Made by a program: the position numbers and the translations under genes. Positions 27,213-35,901 of a stretch of 64,000 nucleotides of DNA are shown in pieces; the stretch's first letter is position 1, and each line of letters begins with the position of its first letter. The notes under the pieces were generated by a model that was given only the letters and a program-made list of their open reading frames with translations, did no database searches and was not told the origin of the DNA. This stretch comes from an uncultured Poribacteria bacterium (lineage in GTDB: Bacteria > Poribacteria > WGA-4E > WGA-3G), in contig OY282383.1 of NCBI GenBank assembly GCA_958295855.1, positions 4,816,481 to 4,880,480 of the forward strand, read 5' to 3'.

Positions 27213-28880
27213 ATGAAGTACTATTTGGTCTGCTTTTATATCTTATCTAGTAGCGCAATTTATTGTGCATGGGCATCCGATACGCCGGAATTAGTGCCGG
27301 TTGCAGCTCCGGATGCTGAGGCGATGTTACAACAGGGTAATGCCCCGCAAAGCGGGGAATCACCCTCTTGTATGGAAAGTGCTGCTACGCTTTATACGCA
27401 TTTGATGTGGGCAGTCTATTGTCGCACCGACGAGCACAATATTCGGAAAAGCAAAACGGCTTATGATGTCTTAGTGGATGAATTTTGTATTAACTCTTTA
27501 GATGTCGGCGATAGAGGTAAAAAGAAAAGCGCGGCAATCGCCCCAAAAAAGGTTGATGGAAAGGGCTCCAGTTTCATTTACACGCAGCGCGCTGCACTGC
27601 GGTTGAACACATTGCAGGACATAAGAGGCGCGGAGCTGGATTGTAGAGAAGCGATTGCGCTTAACCCGCAAAACGTACCTGCAACATGGCTCCTTGCAAA
27701 AATATTAACCAAACGCGTTTTTTCATCACCGCGCACGGGACAAAATGGGTTGAAGTTACAGGAGGAGATGCTTGCCGTTTTGAAGCGCGTCGTTGAATTG
27801 GATGCCAACCATATCGACGCGCATAGATACCTGGGTTCTATCGCGCGCGATCTAAGGCAGACAGAACTGGCTATTGCGTCCTTTAAAGCACTCACCCGGA
27901 TTATGCCGTTTGAGTGGCAATACCATAGGGAACTCGGAGATCTGTATGAGGCGCAAAACCAGATTCAGGATGCCATACTTTCCTACGAACGCATCGTGAC
28001 AATTCAGCCTGCACATACCGGAGCCCGAAACCATCTTGGCCAACTTTACCTTCGGGTTGGCGACGCGATGAAAGCAGTAAGCGTCTTTCACGCTATTTTG
28101 GATGCTTTGCCCACGGGCGACGCGGGAACACAAAGAAATCGGATGCCGCGGGATAGAGGCGCAGCGGAGATTGATGCACATTTCGGCAGTGGCCTTGCAT
28201 ATCAGGAACTGAACAATTTTGAAAAAGCCGAGTTCCACCTCATGAAAGCAGCACAGTTTTTGCAAGAACGGGCAAAACAGACGGGGAATGCTGCGGCGCG
28301 AGCCGAATTTATCGAACGCCTGCAAGATGTCCGCTACGCCCTCGGACAGGTTTACCTGAGGTTCAACGCACCAAAGCAGGCAACGGAAATATTTGCCGAC
28401 GTTTTGGCAACCGACGAACAAAATATCGCCGCGATGATGGGTATTGGTATGGCCTATCATAGTATAGGGGATGTCGAACGGGCGGAAACTTACTTGCGCA
28501 AGGCGATTGCCGTGTCGCCAGACGAGGTTCCGGATGCATACAACGCGTTGGGGTATCTCTATGCAGAAGAGGGCATCAAACTGGATGAAGCACTTGTGCT
28601 CGTGCGACGCGCCCTCAAGACTGTGCCGACATCTGGTGCCTATCTTGATAGCTTAGGGCTCATCTATTTCAAGCAGGGAAACATTGATGCAGCCATAGCC
28701 ACTTTAGAGAAGGCCCTCCAATACATGCCCCAGACACCTGAAATCCTCTTGCACCTTGGCGATGCCTATTTGCAGAAAGGATTAAAGCAGAAGGCAGCGC
28801 TGGCTTTTGAACAGGCGGTGCAGCTCGCACCAGACAATAGGGAACTTCGTGAGAAATTAGACGCTCTGAAGTCCCAGTAG
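27213..28880 (+). CDS. Exported tetratricopeptide-repeat protein
   Basis: A 555-residue protein with a signal peptide (MKYYLVCFYILSSSAIYCAWA) and many TPR units from about residue 130 to the end. Clear units include VDAHRYLGSIARDLRQTELAIASF-like, LGDLYEAQNQIQDAILSYERI and LGLIYFKQGNIDAAIATLEKAL. TPRs are protein-interaction solenoids, so it is likely a periplasmic scaffold; no partner can be named. A 33-bp palindromic repeat is read in frame as GNAPQSGESP at about residues 42-51 (27335-27364), and a Gly/Arg-rich loop at about 28125-28170 may be another repeat remnant. A TTG three bases earlier could also start translation. Confidence 0.82.
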   Translation: MKYYLVCFYILSSSAIYCAWASDTPELVPVAAPDAEAMLQQGNAPQSGESPSCMESAATLYTHLMWAVYCRTDEHNIRKSKTAYDVLVDEFCINSLDVGDRGKKKSAAIAPKKVDGKGSSFIYTQRAALRLNTLQDIRGAELDCREAIALNPQNVPATWLLAKILTKRVFSSPRTGQNGLKLQEEMLAVLKRVVELDANHIDAHRYLGSIARDLRQTELAIASFKALTRIMPFEWQYHRELGDLYEAQNQIQDAILSYERIVTIQPAHTGARNHLGQLYLRVGDAMKAVSVFHAILDALPTGDAGTQRNRMPRDRGAAEIDAHFGSGLAYQELNNFEKAEFHLMKAAQFLQERAKQTGNAAARAEFIERLQDVRYALGQVYLRFNAPKQATEIFADVLATDEQNIAAMMGIGMAYHSIGDVERAETYLRKAIAVSPDEVPDAYNALGYLYAEEGIKLDEALVLVRRALKTVPTSGAYLDSLGLIYFKQGNIDAAIATLEKALQYMPQTPEILLHLGDAYLQKGLKQKAALAFEQAVQLAPDNRELREKLDALKSQ

Positions 28881-29083
28881 TCTTATGGCTTTCGGCACTC
28901 GGTGAGGGTGATTCCCCGCTTTGCGGGCATTACCCTTATCAGCCCAGAGTTACACCGAGGTACTTTAAAATTTTCTCCGTGGTGATGCAGCAGAAGCTCA
29001 CCCATTATGGCGATTAACTCCTGCAAAGCTTCCCTCCCGCCCGGTTCCTTGGGGGCGGAAAAATCGGAGCAGAAACTGAATTG
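28881..29083. repeat. Repeat-containing gap before the peptidase gene
   Basis: Contains a 33-bp-family palindrome (28906-28935, CCCCGCTTTGCGGG core), a reverse copy of the GGAACCGGGCGGGAGGGA repeat (about 29030-29048), and the GGAAAAATCGGAGCAGAAAC repeat that runs into the start of the next gene. No gene is seen. Confidence 0.65.
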
Positions 29084-30886
29084 ATGAAAAAGCCGTTTGT
29101 AAATAACAAATTGCCCAATCAGCTGACTGGTATGTTGCCCCGCAAAGCGGGGAAGCATACCATTGGGGAGGGGTTTGTAACGCCGAAGCTGCTTTTCTTT
29201 GGCATGCTACTGCTCTTTGCTGTGGGAGGGGTGTGTAACCCCGAAAGTTCGGCGTTCCTCTGTGGTACGCCTTACCTCAAGCCGGGGACGCATCTAGGGA
29301 AGGCAGATGCCCAAGCTGGCATAGAAAATTTAAATCCGCCCTCACAGCAGCCTGCTATTCAGACTGCACCCCCCGCGGCACCCGCACTCCCGGTGGGTAC
29401 AGAACGGACTTTCTTCGCACCGGACTTTAGAAGCCAGCAACAATACATCGTCTCGGCTGTCCTACGCGGTGTAGGCAACTTCTGTTATGTATTCGTTGAA
29501 GAATCGGAGTGGAACACGCGGGTTACCCCTCGAACAGTCGAAACAATAGTTCGTGCATTTGAGCACCAAACCCCTGCAAACCCACAACAAGGCATCTATC
29601 CGACGTTGACGGAACTGTTCGGAGCACCACCGGATACTGATGAAAACGGCAGGGTGATTTTACTGCTACTCAATATTCGGGATGTGGCACAGGGCCTCGC
29701 AGGTTCCCAGTACACCGCCGGTTTTTTCAATCCGGCCGACCAGCACCGCGGGGTGCTAAGGCACCCAGGCTTCCGGGGCCTCCCAATTCGCAGTAACGAA
29801 TCTGACATGCTCTATATTGATACACGCCCGCTCAACCCAAATAGCGAAGCGGCGCATAACGTCATCGCGCATGAATTCCAACATCTCATCCACTGGCAGC
29901 ATGACGCTCGGGAAGCAACGTGGGTGGATGAAGGCTGTGCGGAGTATGCCGCATTTCTCTGCGGCTATACCCTACGGGAGCATCTGGCTGCCTTTGAAAA
30001 AACGCCCGCTGTCTCACTTATTGAGTGGCCGGTTAGAGGTGCCGGCTCACTCGCACACTATGGTGCCGCCTTCCTATGGATGCTCTATCTTCATGAACAA
30101 TACGGGGGCGCAGAGACGCTGGCGGCCATTGTCCACAACCGCGGCACGTCGCTCATAGGGGTTACCGATGCGCTTCGGGCGCGCGGTGCTGTTTTCCAGC
30201 AAATATCCGATATTTTCATTGATTGGAAAATTGCGAACTACTTATCGGATTATCGCCATGTGAGTCTAAACCTCTCTCCCAGCCGTCGGCATAGCGCGTA
30301 TCCAAGCACGGGAGAGAACGGTACACTTAGCAACTTTTCAGCGGATTACCTTGTATTTGAAGATGCGAAAGGCTTAACCCTTGGCTTCTCAAGTAGCACC
30401 GCATCGGGTTGTGCGGTTCACGCAATTGAATTTCATAGCAGCGGAGAAGCCATCCAGGTGCGAGAGATACTGCTTACGAATCGGCGTACAGGTTCGTTGG
30501 CGATGCCGAATACCGTGACGAAGGCTATCCTCGTCCCTAGTTTTCATCAAGAGGCAACAAACACAGACTCGCGCAGCGTTACTTATGAATACAGTGCCAC
30601 CCGCAGCGGGAGTGTCACTTTTGTTTCTTCTGTTCTACCGAACCCCGTGCATCCGCAGTATTGGGACATCATCACGCACCCTAGCGAACCACTTGTTGGG
30701 ATAACGCCCACGGTAACACTCCTGCAACACAACCGAATTCACAAGGAAGCACAAGCAATGTACCCGATACAGGACAGGGGGCTGTATCGATTCTCGTTTC
30801 ATCTTGAACCTGATATAGCACCTGCATCTGTCACCTGGCAGATTTTTCTGGATTCTCTTCGTGTTGATACAGGTACACTAAAGTAG
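29084..30886 (+). CDS. Exported zinc metallopeptidase (HEFQH family, M6/M30-like)
   Basis: About 600 residues. The zinc site is HEFQHLIH at residues ~263-270, followed 14 residues later by WVDEGCAEYAAF giving the third ligand or catalytic Glu, as in gluzincin-type M30 and immune-inhibitor-like peptidases. A propeptide-like region with VGNFCYVFVEESEW precedes it; the C-terminal part is beta-rich. The hydrophobic segment LLFFGMLLLFAVGGV that should be the signal peptide is only reached at residue ~36. The first 35 residues include GMLPRKAGKHT from a 33-bp palindrome (29129-29161). Either the real start is the later ATG at 29201, or the repeat has lengthened the N region. Substrate is unknown. 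Confidence 0.75.
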   Translation: MKKPFVNNKLPNQLTGMLPRKAGKHTIGEGFVTPKLLFFGMLLLFAVGGVCNPESSAFLCGTPYLKPGTHLGKADAQAGIENLNPPSQQPAIQTAPPAAPALPVGTERTFFAPDFRSQQQYIVSAVLRGVGNFCYVFVEESEWNTRVTPRTVETIVRAFEHQTPANPQQGIYPTLTELFGAPPDTDENGRVILLLLNIRDVAQGLAGSQYTAGFFNPADQHRGVLRHPGFRGLPIRSNESDMLYIDTRPLNPNSEAAHNVIAHEFQHLIHWQHDAREATWVDEGCAEYAAFLCGYTLREHLAAFEKTPAVSLIEWPVRGAGSLAHYGAAFLWMLYLHEQYGGAETLAAIVHNRGTSLIGVTDALRARGAVFQQISDIFIDWKIANYLSDYRHVSLNLSPSRRHSAYPSTGENGTLSNFSADYLVFEDAKGLTLGFSSSTASGCAVHAIEFHSSGEAIQVREILLTNRRTGSLAMPNTVTKAILVPSFHQEATNTDSRSVTYEYSATRSGSVTFVSSVLPNPVHPQYWDIITHPSEPLVGITPTVTLLQHNRIHKEAQAMYPIQDRGLYRFSFHLEPDIAPASVTWQIFLDSLRVDTGTLK

Positions 30887-30939
30887 CCATCACTCGGGCT
30901 ATTTCGTTATGGTTTCCAGATATATGAGAAAAACAATTG

Positions 30940-31171
30940 CATTTTGTTTGAATTTGTGATAGCATAGTTGGTAGAGAACATCACCCGCCTCGCTTGGCGC
31001 GTTCTCTACCGGAACCGAATGATGTCGGAAGTTATGCTGGAGCAAACGATGCGAACCTACAAACTCAACGATTAGACGAAATCAAGGCAGCATCCGCGTT
31101 CGTTTTCAACGAGCGGGGAATGTTCCGACAAGGAACGAAAGAAACCCACGCCTTTAGGCGGGGGTACTTGA
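30940..31171 (+). mobile_element. IS200/IS605-like relic without an intact transposase
   Basis: From about 30940 to 31171 there is no intact gene, but the right part looks like the end of a TnpB-bearing IS605-group element. An open stretch ends GTKETHAFRRG, and its DNA holds GAAACCCACGCCTTTAGGCG followed by GGGGTACTTGACA, a hairpin like the right-end/omega-RNA hairpin of such elements. A second hairpin (GGTAGAGAAC ... GTTCTCTACC, 30970-31011) is near the left side. The assignment is from memory of this element class; a target duplication is not expected for it. Confidence 0.4.
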
Positions 31172-31188
31172 CACATAAGGAGGCATGC

Positions 31189-32154
31189 ATGCAACCGACA
31201 CTTTATGCAGGAACTATCGGACAAAGCGTCTGGCGGAGCACTGACAGCGGGGATACCTGGAGTCGAGCAAGTAACGGGCTCTTTCCCGAAGCCGATGTAC
31301 GCGCCATTGCTGTGAATCCAAGCAATCCAGACACCCTCTACGCGGGGACTGAAAACGGTATATTCCGGACAAACACTGCCGCAGAAAAGTGGCACCATCT
31401 TCCCAGCCCCATGGATGGACGCGAAGTGTGGGCAATTGCCATTGACTCGGGAACACCAGACACCCTCTACGCTGGCACCTGTCCCTCGGCGCTTTTCAAA
31501 TCTACCGACGGCGGCGAAACATGGAAGCAACTCAACGCGGATTTAGCACAGGAATGCGAGGGCGTACCGATCACTCCGCGCGTCACAACTATTGTCATTG
31601 ATGCCGAGAATACGCAGACTATCTACGCCGGGATTGAGATAGATGGAATGCACCTCAGCACCGACGGCGGCGAAACATGGACAGAACGCAGTGAAGGCTT
31701 GAGTAGCTTGGATATCCATGGACTCTGCGTTGTACCCGGTGCACCCAAAGTCGTCATCGCCGCTACCAACAACGATGTTTGCGTGACAACGGATATGGGA
31801 ACCCACTGGGTACCCCTCAAGGTCCGTGAGCATTATCCGTGGCCGTATTGCCGCGCGGCGTTTTTTCTAAACGGAACCGCAGGGCGTGTGTTTATCGGAG
31901 CCGGGAATGGGCCCCCCGGGGACCAGGGCGGGATTTTCTCAACGCGCGACAACGGTAAAACATGGACACGCGCAGATATCGGCAGAACGGCCAACAGTAC
32001 CATCTGGTGCTTTGCACATAATCCCAACGTGAACGACTTCCTCATCGCCTGTAGCGTCAGTGGGCAACTCTACCGTAGCACAGATGCCGGCGATTCTTGG
32101 ACGAAACTCGCGCATGAATTCGGGGAAGTCCGGGCATTGGCTGTCGCAGGTTAG
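31189..32154 (+). CDS. Asp-box (BNR-like) beta-propeller protein
   Basis: 321 residues with regularly spaced propeller repeats. Asp-box motifs are visible as STDSGDTW, STDGGETW (twice), TRDNGKTW and STDAGDSW, each preceded by a TLYAGT-like strand. This is the fold of sialidase-like and plant-Ycf48-like proteins; sialidase active-site residues are not evident, so a binding role is more likely. The start at 31189 has AAGGAGG five bases upstream; the open frame further upstream is the IS-like relic. No signal peptide is seen, so it may be cytoplasmic. Confidence 0.82.
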   Translation: MQPTLYAGTIGQSVWRSTDSGDTWSRASNGLFPEADVRAIAVNPSNPDTLYAGTENGIFRTNTAAEKWHHLPSPMDGREVWAIAIDSGTPDTLYAGTCPSALFKSTDGGETWKQLNADLAQECEGVPITPRVTTIVIDAENTQTIYAGIEIDGMHLSTDGGETWTERSEGLSSLDIHGLCVVPGAPKVVIAATNNDVCVTTDMGTHWVPLKVREHYPWPYCRAAFFLNGTAGRVFIGAGNGPPGDQGGIFSTRDNGKTWTRADIGRTANSTIWCFAHNPNVNDFLIACSVSGQLYRSTDAGDSWTKLAHEFGEVRALAVAG

Positions 32155-32507
32155 GCTGTTTTGTGCAATGCGGTTTTTTACGAACATACCTTGCGGTGTA
32201 GAATAGGTTATGTGGTACGGACTGGGTTTCCATAGTGCCTGCCCCTTGCTCGTCTTACTTCATGCGACACAGCAAGGCATGTCGAAAAAACCGTCCCAAA
32301 CCGTACGAAAAACTTGACCTTTTTGTGTCATTTGTGGTATGCTTTTAGGGACTTCGCAACTATGTAGCTCGTCGGAGGTTTCGTAATTCGATGCCCGGCT
32401 TTTATCAAACATCGCAGTTGCAATGATTTATGAACCACTATAACTAACGTGGGCTCAGCAACGCCCGCATACCAAATCTATTTTTTCGACATAGGAGGCA
32501 CACTTCA
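32155..32507. other. Intergenic region upstream of the lipoprotein gene
   Basis: No gene is seen. TTGACC (32314-32319) and TATGCT (32338-32343) with an 18-base spacer form a plausible promoter for the lipoprotein gene, about 165 bases ahead of it. A reversed CGTCGGAGGTTTCG fragment of the CCTCCGACGAG repeat family lies at about 32370-32385. TAGGAGG at 32492-32498 is the ribosome-binding site. Confidence 0.5.
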
Positions 32508-33278
32508 GTGATGCGTTTCTTTACAATTCTATTTGTACCGCTTCTCTTCCTGGCAAGCGCAGGCTGTGGCGGAGATGGCGAAATCGATATCTCCACCCCA
32601 CCGCCGATTACCGAAGCGAAGCGCATAGCCATTACCTCATTCTTCTCGGAGACAGAGGAAGCGAACCAACTCGGCAGCCGAATCAGCGTCAACCTCGCAA
32701 CCCGCCTAGAGCTCATCTTCAAAGAGGCTGAATGGGTTTATGACATCTCAGACAAGGTGAAACCTGTGGGCGATAAACTCACCGAGCTCGGGATAACCCT
32801 CAACCAAGTCTATGCAGACCCGGCCCTCGCTGCAAAATTGGGGCAGGCACTCAACGTAGACATGCTGATCATTGGGAGGGTTGAAAAGCCCCAATTGGAC
32901 CGGCAGGATTACGACCAGATCCTTATGAAGCAGGGGAGACAGGGAGGAATTTCCGGAACATCCACCTACATCCGAACGCGCCTCACTGCCCTCGGCAAAA
33001 TTCGAGTAAAAGTGATTGATGCGAGCTCAGCGGAGATGATTTTTAGCAACCGCATCCGATCCTATCTCAAGTATTGGTACGCCTATCAGACGCAGCAAAG
33101 TGGACAGCAAATTTTTAAGAGCGAGACAGATAGGCTCGCTGATTTGGGTAAATATCTTCCACTCAGAATCGCCTATATCCTCCATCCAACGGGGCTAAAG
33201 TTGGAAAATGAAGAACAGATTTTGCTTAAGCCTGATATTGTACTCAAAGGCACAGGCGGTATCGTTGAATTTAACTAG
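32508..33278 (+). CDS. Lipoprotein with CsgG-like assembly fold (putative)
   Basis: 256 residues. The N terminus has a type II signal peptide with lipobox LASAGC, so it is probably anchored in a membrane by its cysteine. The segment KRIAITSFFSETEEANQLGSRISVNLATRL, then VDMLIIGRVEKP and IRVKVIDASSAEMIFSNR, resembles the small CsgG/GNA1162/LpoB-type domain in which a strand-helix core carries VDxLIxGxV. Function is unknown. GTG at 32508 with TAGGAGG nine bases upstream is the favoured start; ATG follows directly. A terminator follows the gene. Confidence 0.65.
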   Translation: MMRFFTILFVPLLFLASAGCGGDGEIDISTPPPITEAKRIAITSFFSETEEANQLGSRISVNLATRLELIFKEAEWVYDISDKVKPVGDKLTELGITLNQVYADPALAAKLGQALNVDMLIIGRVEKPQLDRQDYDQILMKQGRQGGISGTSTYIRTRLTALGKIRVKVIDASSAEMIFSNRIRSYLKYWYAYQTQQSGQQIFKSETDRLADLGKYLPLRIAYILHPTGLKLENEEQILLKPDIVLKGTGGIVEFN

Positions 33279-33308
33279 GTTGTGAACTTAAGCGTTAATT
33301 TTGTGACT

Positions 33309-33349
33309 GAAGCGGGCAGGAACTAAAGTTCCAGTCCGCTTTCGTTTTT
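33309..33349 (+). terminator. Rho-independent terminator after the lipoprotein gene
   Basis: AGCGG...GGAAC, loop TAAA, GTTCC...CCGCT, followed by TTCGTTTTT. It lies about 30 bases after the stop codon. Confidence 0.75.
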
Positions 33350-33399
33350 CTTCTGTCAAGGCTTGTCGTCGCGCAATGCATTATCGAGATAAAAATGAC

Positions 33400-33510
33400 T
33401 TGACATCACCTCCGAATTTGTGCTAACATGGCACCGTGTATCGGGAAAAGAGCGGCAATTCTCGATTTTTCTTAAAAAAAGTTGACCTGCATTAGAATTG
33501 CGTGTATAAT
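33400..33510 (+). promoter_or_regulatory. Two promoters ahead of the FGE-like cluster
   Basis: TTGACA (33400-33405) with TAACAT 18 bases on, and TTGACC (33482-33487) with TATAAT (33505-33510) 17 bases on. The second is the stronger match. Between it and the gene lie two copies of GTAGTGGCAGGCCTTGTGCC (33524-33550, 33565-33591) and a GGCGACGGAAACCCACGG repeat (33595-33628). Confidence 0.6.
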
Positions 33511-33644
33511 TGCTGACAATTGGGTAGTGGCAGGCCTTGTGCCTGCCCGTTTTTCAGATTTCTTGTAGTGGCAGGCCTTGTGCCTGCTCGTTTATGGCGA
33601 CGGAAACCCACGGTGTGTGCCTGCTACTTTGTAAGGAGAGTGAA

Positions 33645-34490
33645 ATGAAAAAGCGTTTCCATATCTTATCAATCCTACTGTGCGTGTTTTCCGTTGGCAT
33701 AAGCGTCTGCGACGAACCTGAAGCACCGCCCGATGGGATGGTGCTTATCCCCGCCGGTGAGTTCCGGATGGGCAGTAACGATCAGGCGGAAGGTTCTGAT
33801 GAGCAACCTGTGCATTCTGTTTATGTTGATGCGTTTTACATGGATAAGTATGAGGTGACGAATGCCCAATATGCCGCGTTTCTCACTGCCAAAGGGAAAC
33901 ATGCGGAGGCGGGCCACACGTGGTTGGATATTGGCGATGGCGATGAACGGATTGAACGCGTTGGTGGTGTGTACCGTGCGACAGCCGGCTATGAGAATCA
34001 CCCTGTTGTTGAAGTCAGTTGGTACGGTGCAATGGCGTATGCGGCATCGGTGGGCAAACGTTTGCCAACGGAGGCGGAGTGGGAGCGTGCTGCACGTGGC
34101 GGTTTGAACAGTCAAAAGTATCCGTGGGGTAACACGATAGATGCGAGCCAGGCAAACTATGGCGGGAATGTTGGGGTTACCACCGTTGTAGGGCGTTATC
34201 CTGCGAACGGGTATGGGTTGTATGACATGGTAGGGAATGTATGGGAGTGGTGCCTTGATGAATACGATTCTGATTTTTATGCGCGATCTCCGCGTGCTAA
34301 CCCATTTTCAGGCGGCACTATAACAGAAGTAATAAGTAATTTCACAAATGTTACAACTTCGCGCGTGTTGCGGGGGGGTGCCTGGCCTAATCTCGCACAG
34401 TCCGTACGCGTCGCCTACCGCCACGGGGATTCGCCTACGTACTCGCTCAACCCCAACGGGTTTCGTTGTGCGAGGGCGGTATCCCCTTAA
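33645..34490 (+). CDS. Exported FGE/SUMF1-like C-type-lectin-fold protein, copy 1
   Basis: 281 residues: a signal peptide (KRFHILSILLCVFSVGISVC) and one formylglycine-generating-enzyme domain. Family landmarks are GMVLIPAGEFRMGS, YMDKYEVTNAQYAAF, HPVVEVSWYGAMAYA, KRLPTEAEWERAARGG, YPWGN, YDMVGNVWEWCLD, RVLRGGAW and the end GFRCARAVSP. The two cysteines that make true FGE a sulfatase-activating enzyme are not visible, so this is more likely a binding protein on the CLec fold. Copies 2 and 3 follow in tandem and are almost identical at the signal peptide. The codons 34383-34466 are hypervariable between copies (see findings). AAGGAGAG precedes the start. Confidence 0.88.
   Translation: MKKRFHILSILLCVFSVGISVCDEPEAPPDGMVLIPAGEFRMGSNDQAEGSDEQPVHSVYVDAFYMDKYEVTNAQYAAFLTAKGKHAEAGHTWLDIGDGDERIERVGGVYRATAGYENHPVVEVSWYGAMAYAASVGKRLPTEAEWERAARGGLNSQKYPWGNTIDASQANYGGNVGVTTVVGRYPANGYGLYDMVGNVWEWCLDEYDSDFYARSPRANPFSGGTITEVISNFTNVTTSRVLRGGAWPNLAQSVRVAYRHGDSPTYSLNPNGFRCARAVSP
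34383..34466 (+). other. Variable region of FGE-like copy 1 (candidate DGR VR)
   Basis: 28 codons between TGG and GGGTTT. Compared with copy 2 there are about 25 base differences here, against one in the 84 bases just before. Most variable codons end in C (CTC, TCC, TAC, CAC, TAC, CTC, CCC, AAC). Confidence 0.5.
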
Positions 34491-34696
34491 GGCTACCCCT
34501 TTACCTCTTACGATCTGCGTCAGCAGATCGGACCCTAGTGTTTTTAACCTATATTAAAAACCAAAGGTAGCAGGCACACTCCGTGTGCCGTAGCCTCCCC
34601 CTACGGTGAGCGAAGGTAGCAGGCACACTCCGTGGGTTTCCGTAGCCGTAGGGGCGGGGTCTCCTGGCCCTGTTACACTCACAAAAAGGAGAAGGT
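34491..34696. repeat. Spacer repeats shared between the FGE-like genes
   Basis: 34491-34560 recurs nearly unchanged at 35591-35660 (TTACCTCTTACGATCTGCGT...). 34565-34696 recurs at 35770-35901, up to the start codon. The second block contains two GGTAGCAGGCACACTCCGTG palindrome halves and the AAAAAGGAGAAGG ribosome-binding site. The spacer was evidently duplicated with the gene. Confidence 0.85.
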
Positions 34697-35590
34697 ATGA
34701 AAAAACATGGTGTTTTCATCACTTTCCAAATCCTACTTTGCGTGTTTTCCGTTGGCATAAGCGTCTGCGACGAACCTGAAGCACCACCCGATGGGATGGT
34801 GCTTATCCCCGCTGGTGAATTTGAGATGGGCAGCGATGATGCAGAGGCAGCTGCCAATGAACGCGCAAATATCATCAAAGGCTTGTTATCAATTCTCGCA
34901 GTTGCCGATGAACAGCCAGTGCATACCGTCTATTTAAATGCATTCTATATGGACAAATATGAAGTAACTGTTGGTGAGTATAAGCGGTTTGTTCAAGAAA
35001 CGGGACATCGCGCGCCACCGGCTTGGGTTTCTCGGTATTCGCCTATGGATGAGCACCCGATTGTAGGTGTGAGTTGGCATGATGCAATGGCGTATGCGCG
35101 ATGGGCCGGGAAGCGTTTGCCAACGGAGGCCGAATGGGAGAAAGCGGCGCGGGGTGGTTTGTCGGGCCAAACCTATCCGTGGGGGGATGCGGCCCCGAAC
35201 GGCACACAGTGTAATTTGGCCGATAAGCACACGGATTATGATTGGTCGGATCAGACTGCAGATGACGGTTACGAATATACTGCGCCTGTAGGGCGTTATC
35301 CTGCGAACGGGTATGGGTTGTATGACATGGCCGGGAATGTATGGGAGTGGTGTCTTGATGAATGGGATTCTGATTTTTATGCGAGCTCTCCGCGTGCTAA
35401 CCCATTTTCAGGCGGCACTATAACAGAAGTAATAAGTAATTTCACAAATGTTACAAGTTCGCGCGTGTTGCGGGGTGGTTCTTGGCTCATGAGCGCTCGG
35501 TACGTACGCGTCGCCAACCGCGGGTGGAATTCGCCAACGAGCCCGAACAACCGCCTCGGGTTCCGTTGTGCGCGGGCGGTATCCCCTTAA
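34697..35590 (+). CDS. Exported FGE/SUMF1-like C-type-lectin-fold protein, copy 2
   Basis: 297 residues with the same layout as copy 1: signal peptide (HGVFITFQILLCVFSVGISVC), GMVLIPAGEFEMGSDD, an extra ~20-residue helix (ANERANIIKGLLSILAVAD), YEVTVGEYKRFVQETGH, HPIVGVSWHDAMAYARWAGKRLPTE and YDMAGNVWEWCLDEWDSDFYASSPR. The 84 bases before the variable region match copy 1 with a single difference, evidence of recent duplication or conversion. The variable region then reads WLMSARYVRVANRGWNSPT and on to NNRLGFRC. It is probably a secreted binding protein. Confidence 0.88.
   Translation: MKKHGVFITFQILLCVFSVGISVCDEPEAPPDGMVLIPAGEFEMGSDDAEAAANERANIIKGLLSILAVADEQPVHTVYLNAFYMDKYEVTVGEYKRFVQETGHRAPPAWVSRYSPMDEHPIVGVSWHDAMAYARWAGKRLPTEAEWEKAARGGLSGQTYPWGDAAPNGTQCNLADKHTDYDWSDQTADDGYEYTAPVGRYPANGYGLYDMAGNVWEWCLDEWDSDFYASSPRANPFSGGTITEVISNFTNVTSSRVLRGGSWLMSARYVRVANRGWNSPTSPNNRLGFRCARAVSP
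35483..35566 (+). other. Variable region of FGE-like copy 2 (candidate DGR VR)
   Basis: Aligned with copy 1 codon by codon. Variable codons include CTC, AGC, TAC, AAC, AGC, AAC, AAC, CGC and CTC, nearly all NNC. Confidence 0.5.
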
Positions 35591-35901
35591 GGCTTTACCG
35601 CTTTACCTCTTACGATCTGCGTCAGCAGATCTGACCCTAGTGGTTTTAAACTATAGTTAATATATTTACATATTATAGTAACTATAAGTTAAAAACATGG
35701 GTTTATGCGCTGCCATTCTGGCGAAAACCCGCCAACATGTGGCATTTTCAGGGGCAAAGGGGCGAATTAAGGTAGCAGGCACACTCCGTGTGCCGTAGCC
35801 TCCCCCTACGGTGAGCGAAGGTAGCAGGCACACTCCGTGGGTTTCCGTAGCCGTAGGGGCGGGGTCTCCTCGCCCTGTTACACTCACAAAAAGGAGAAGG
35901 T
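35591..35901. repeat. Second FGE spacer with shared repeats
   Basis: Contains the second copies of both spacer blocks (35591-35660 and 35770-35901). The unique middle is AT-rich and holds no gene. Confidence 0.8.
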
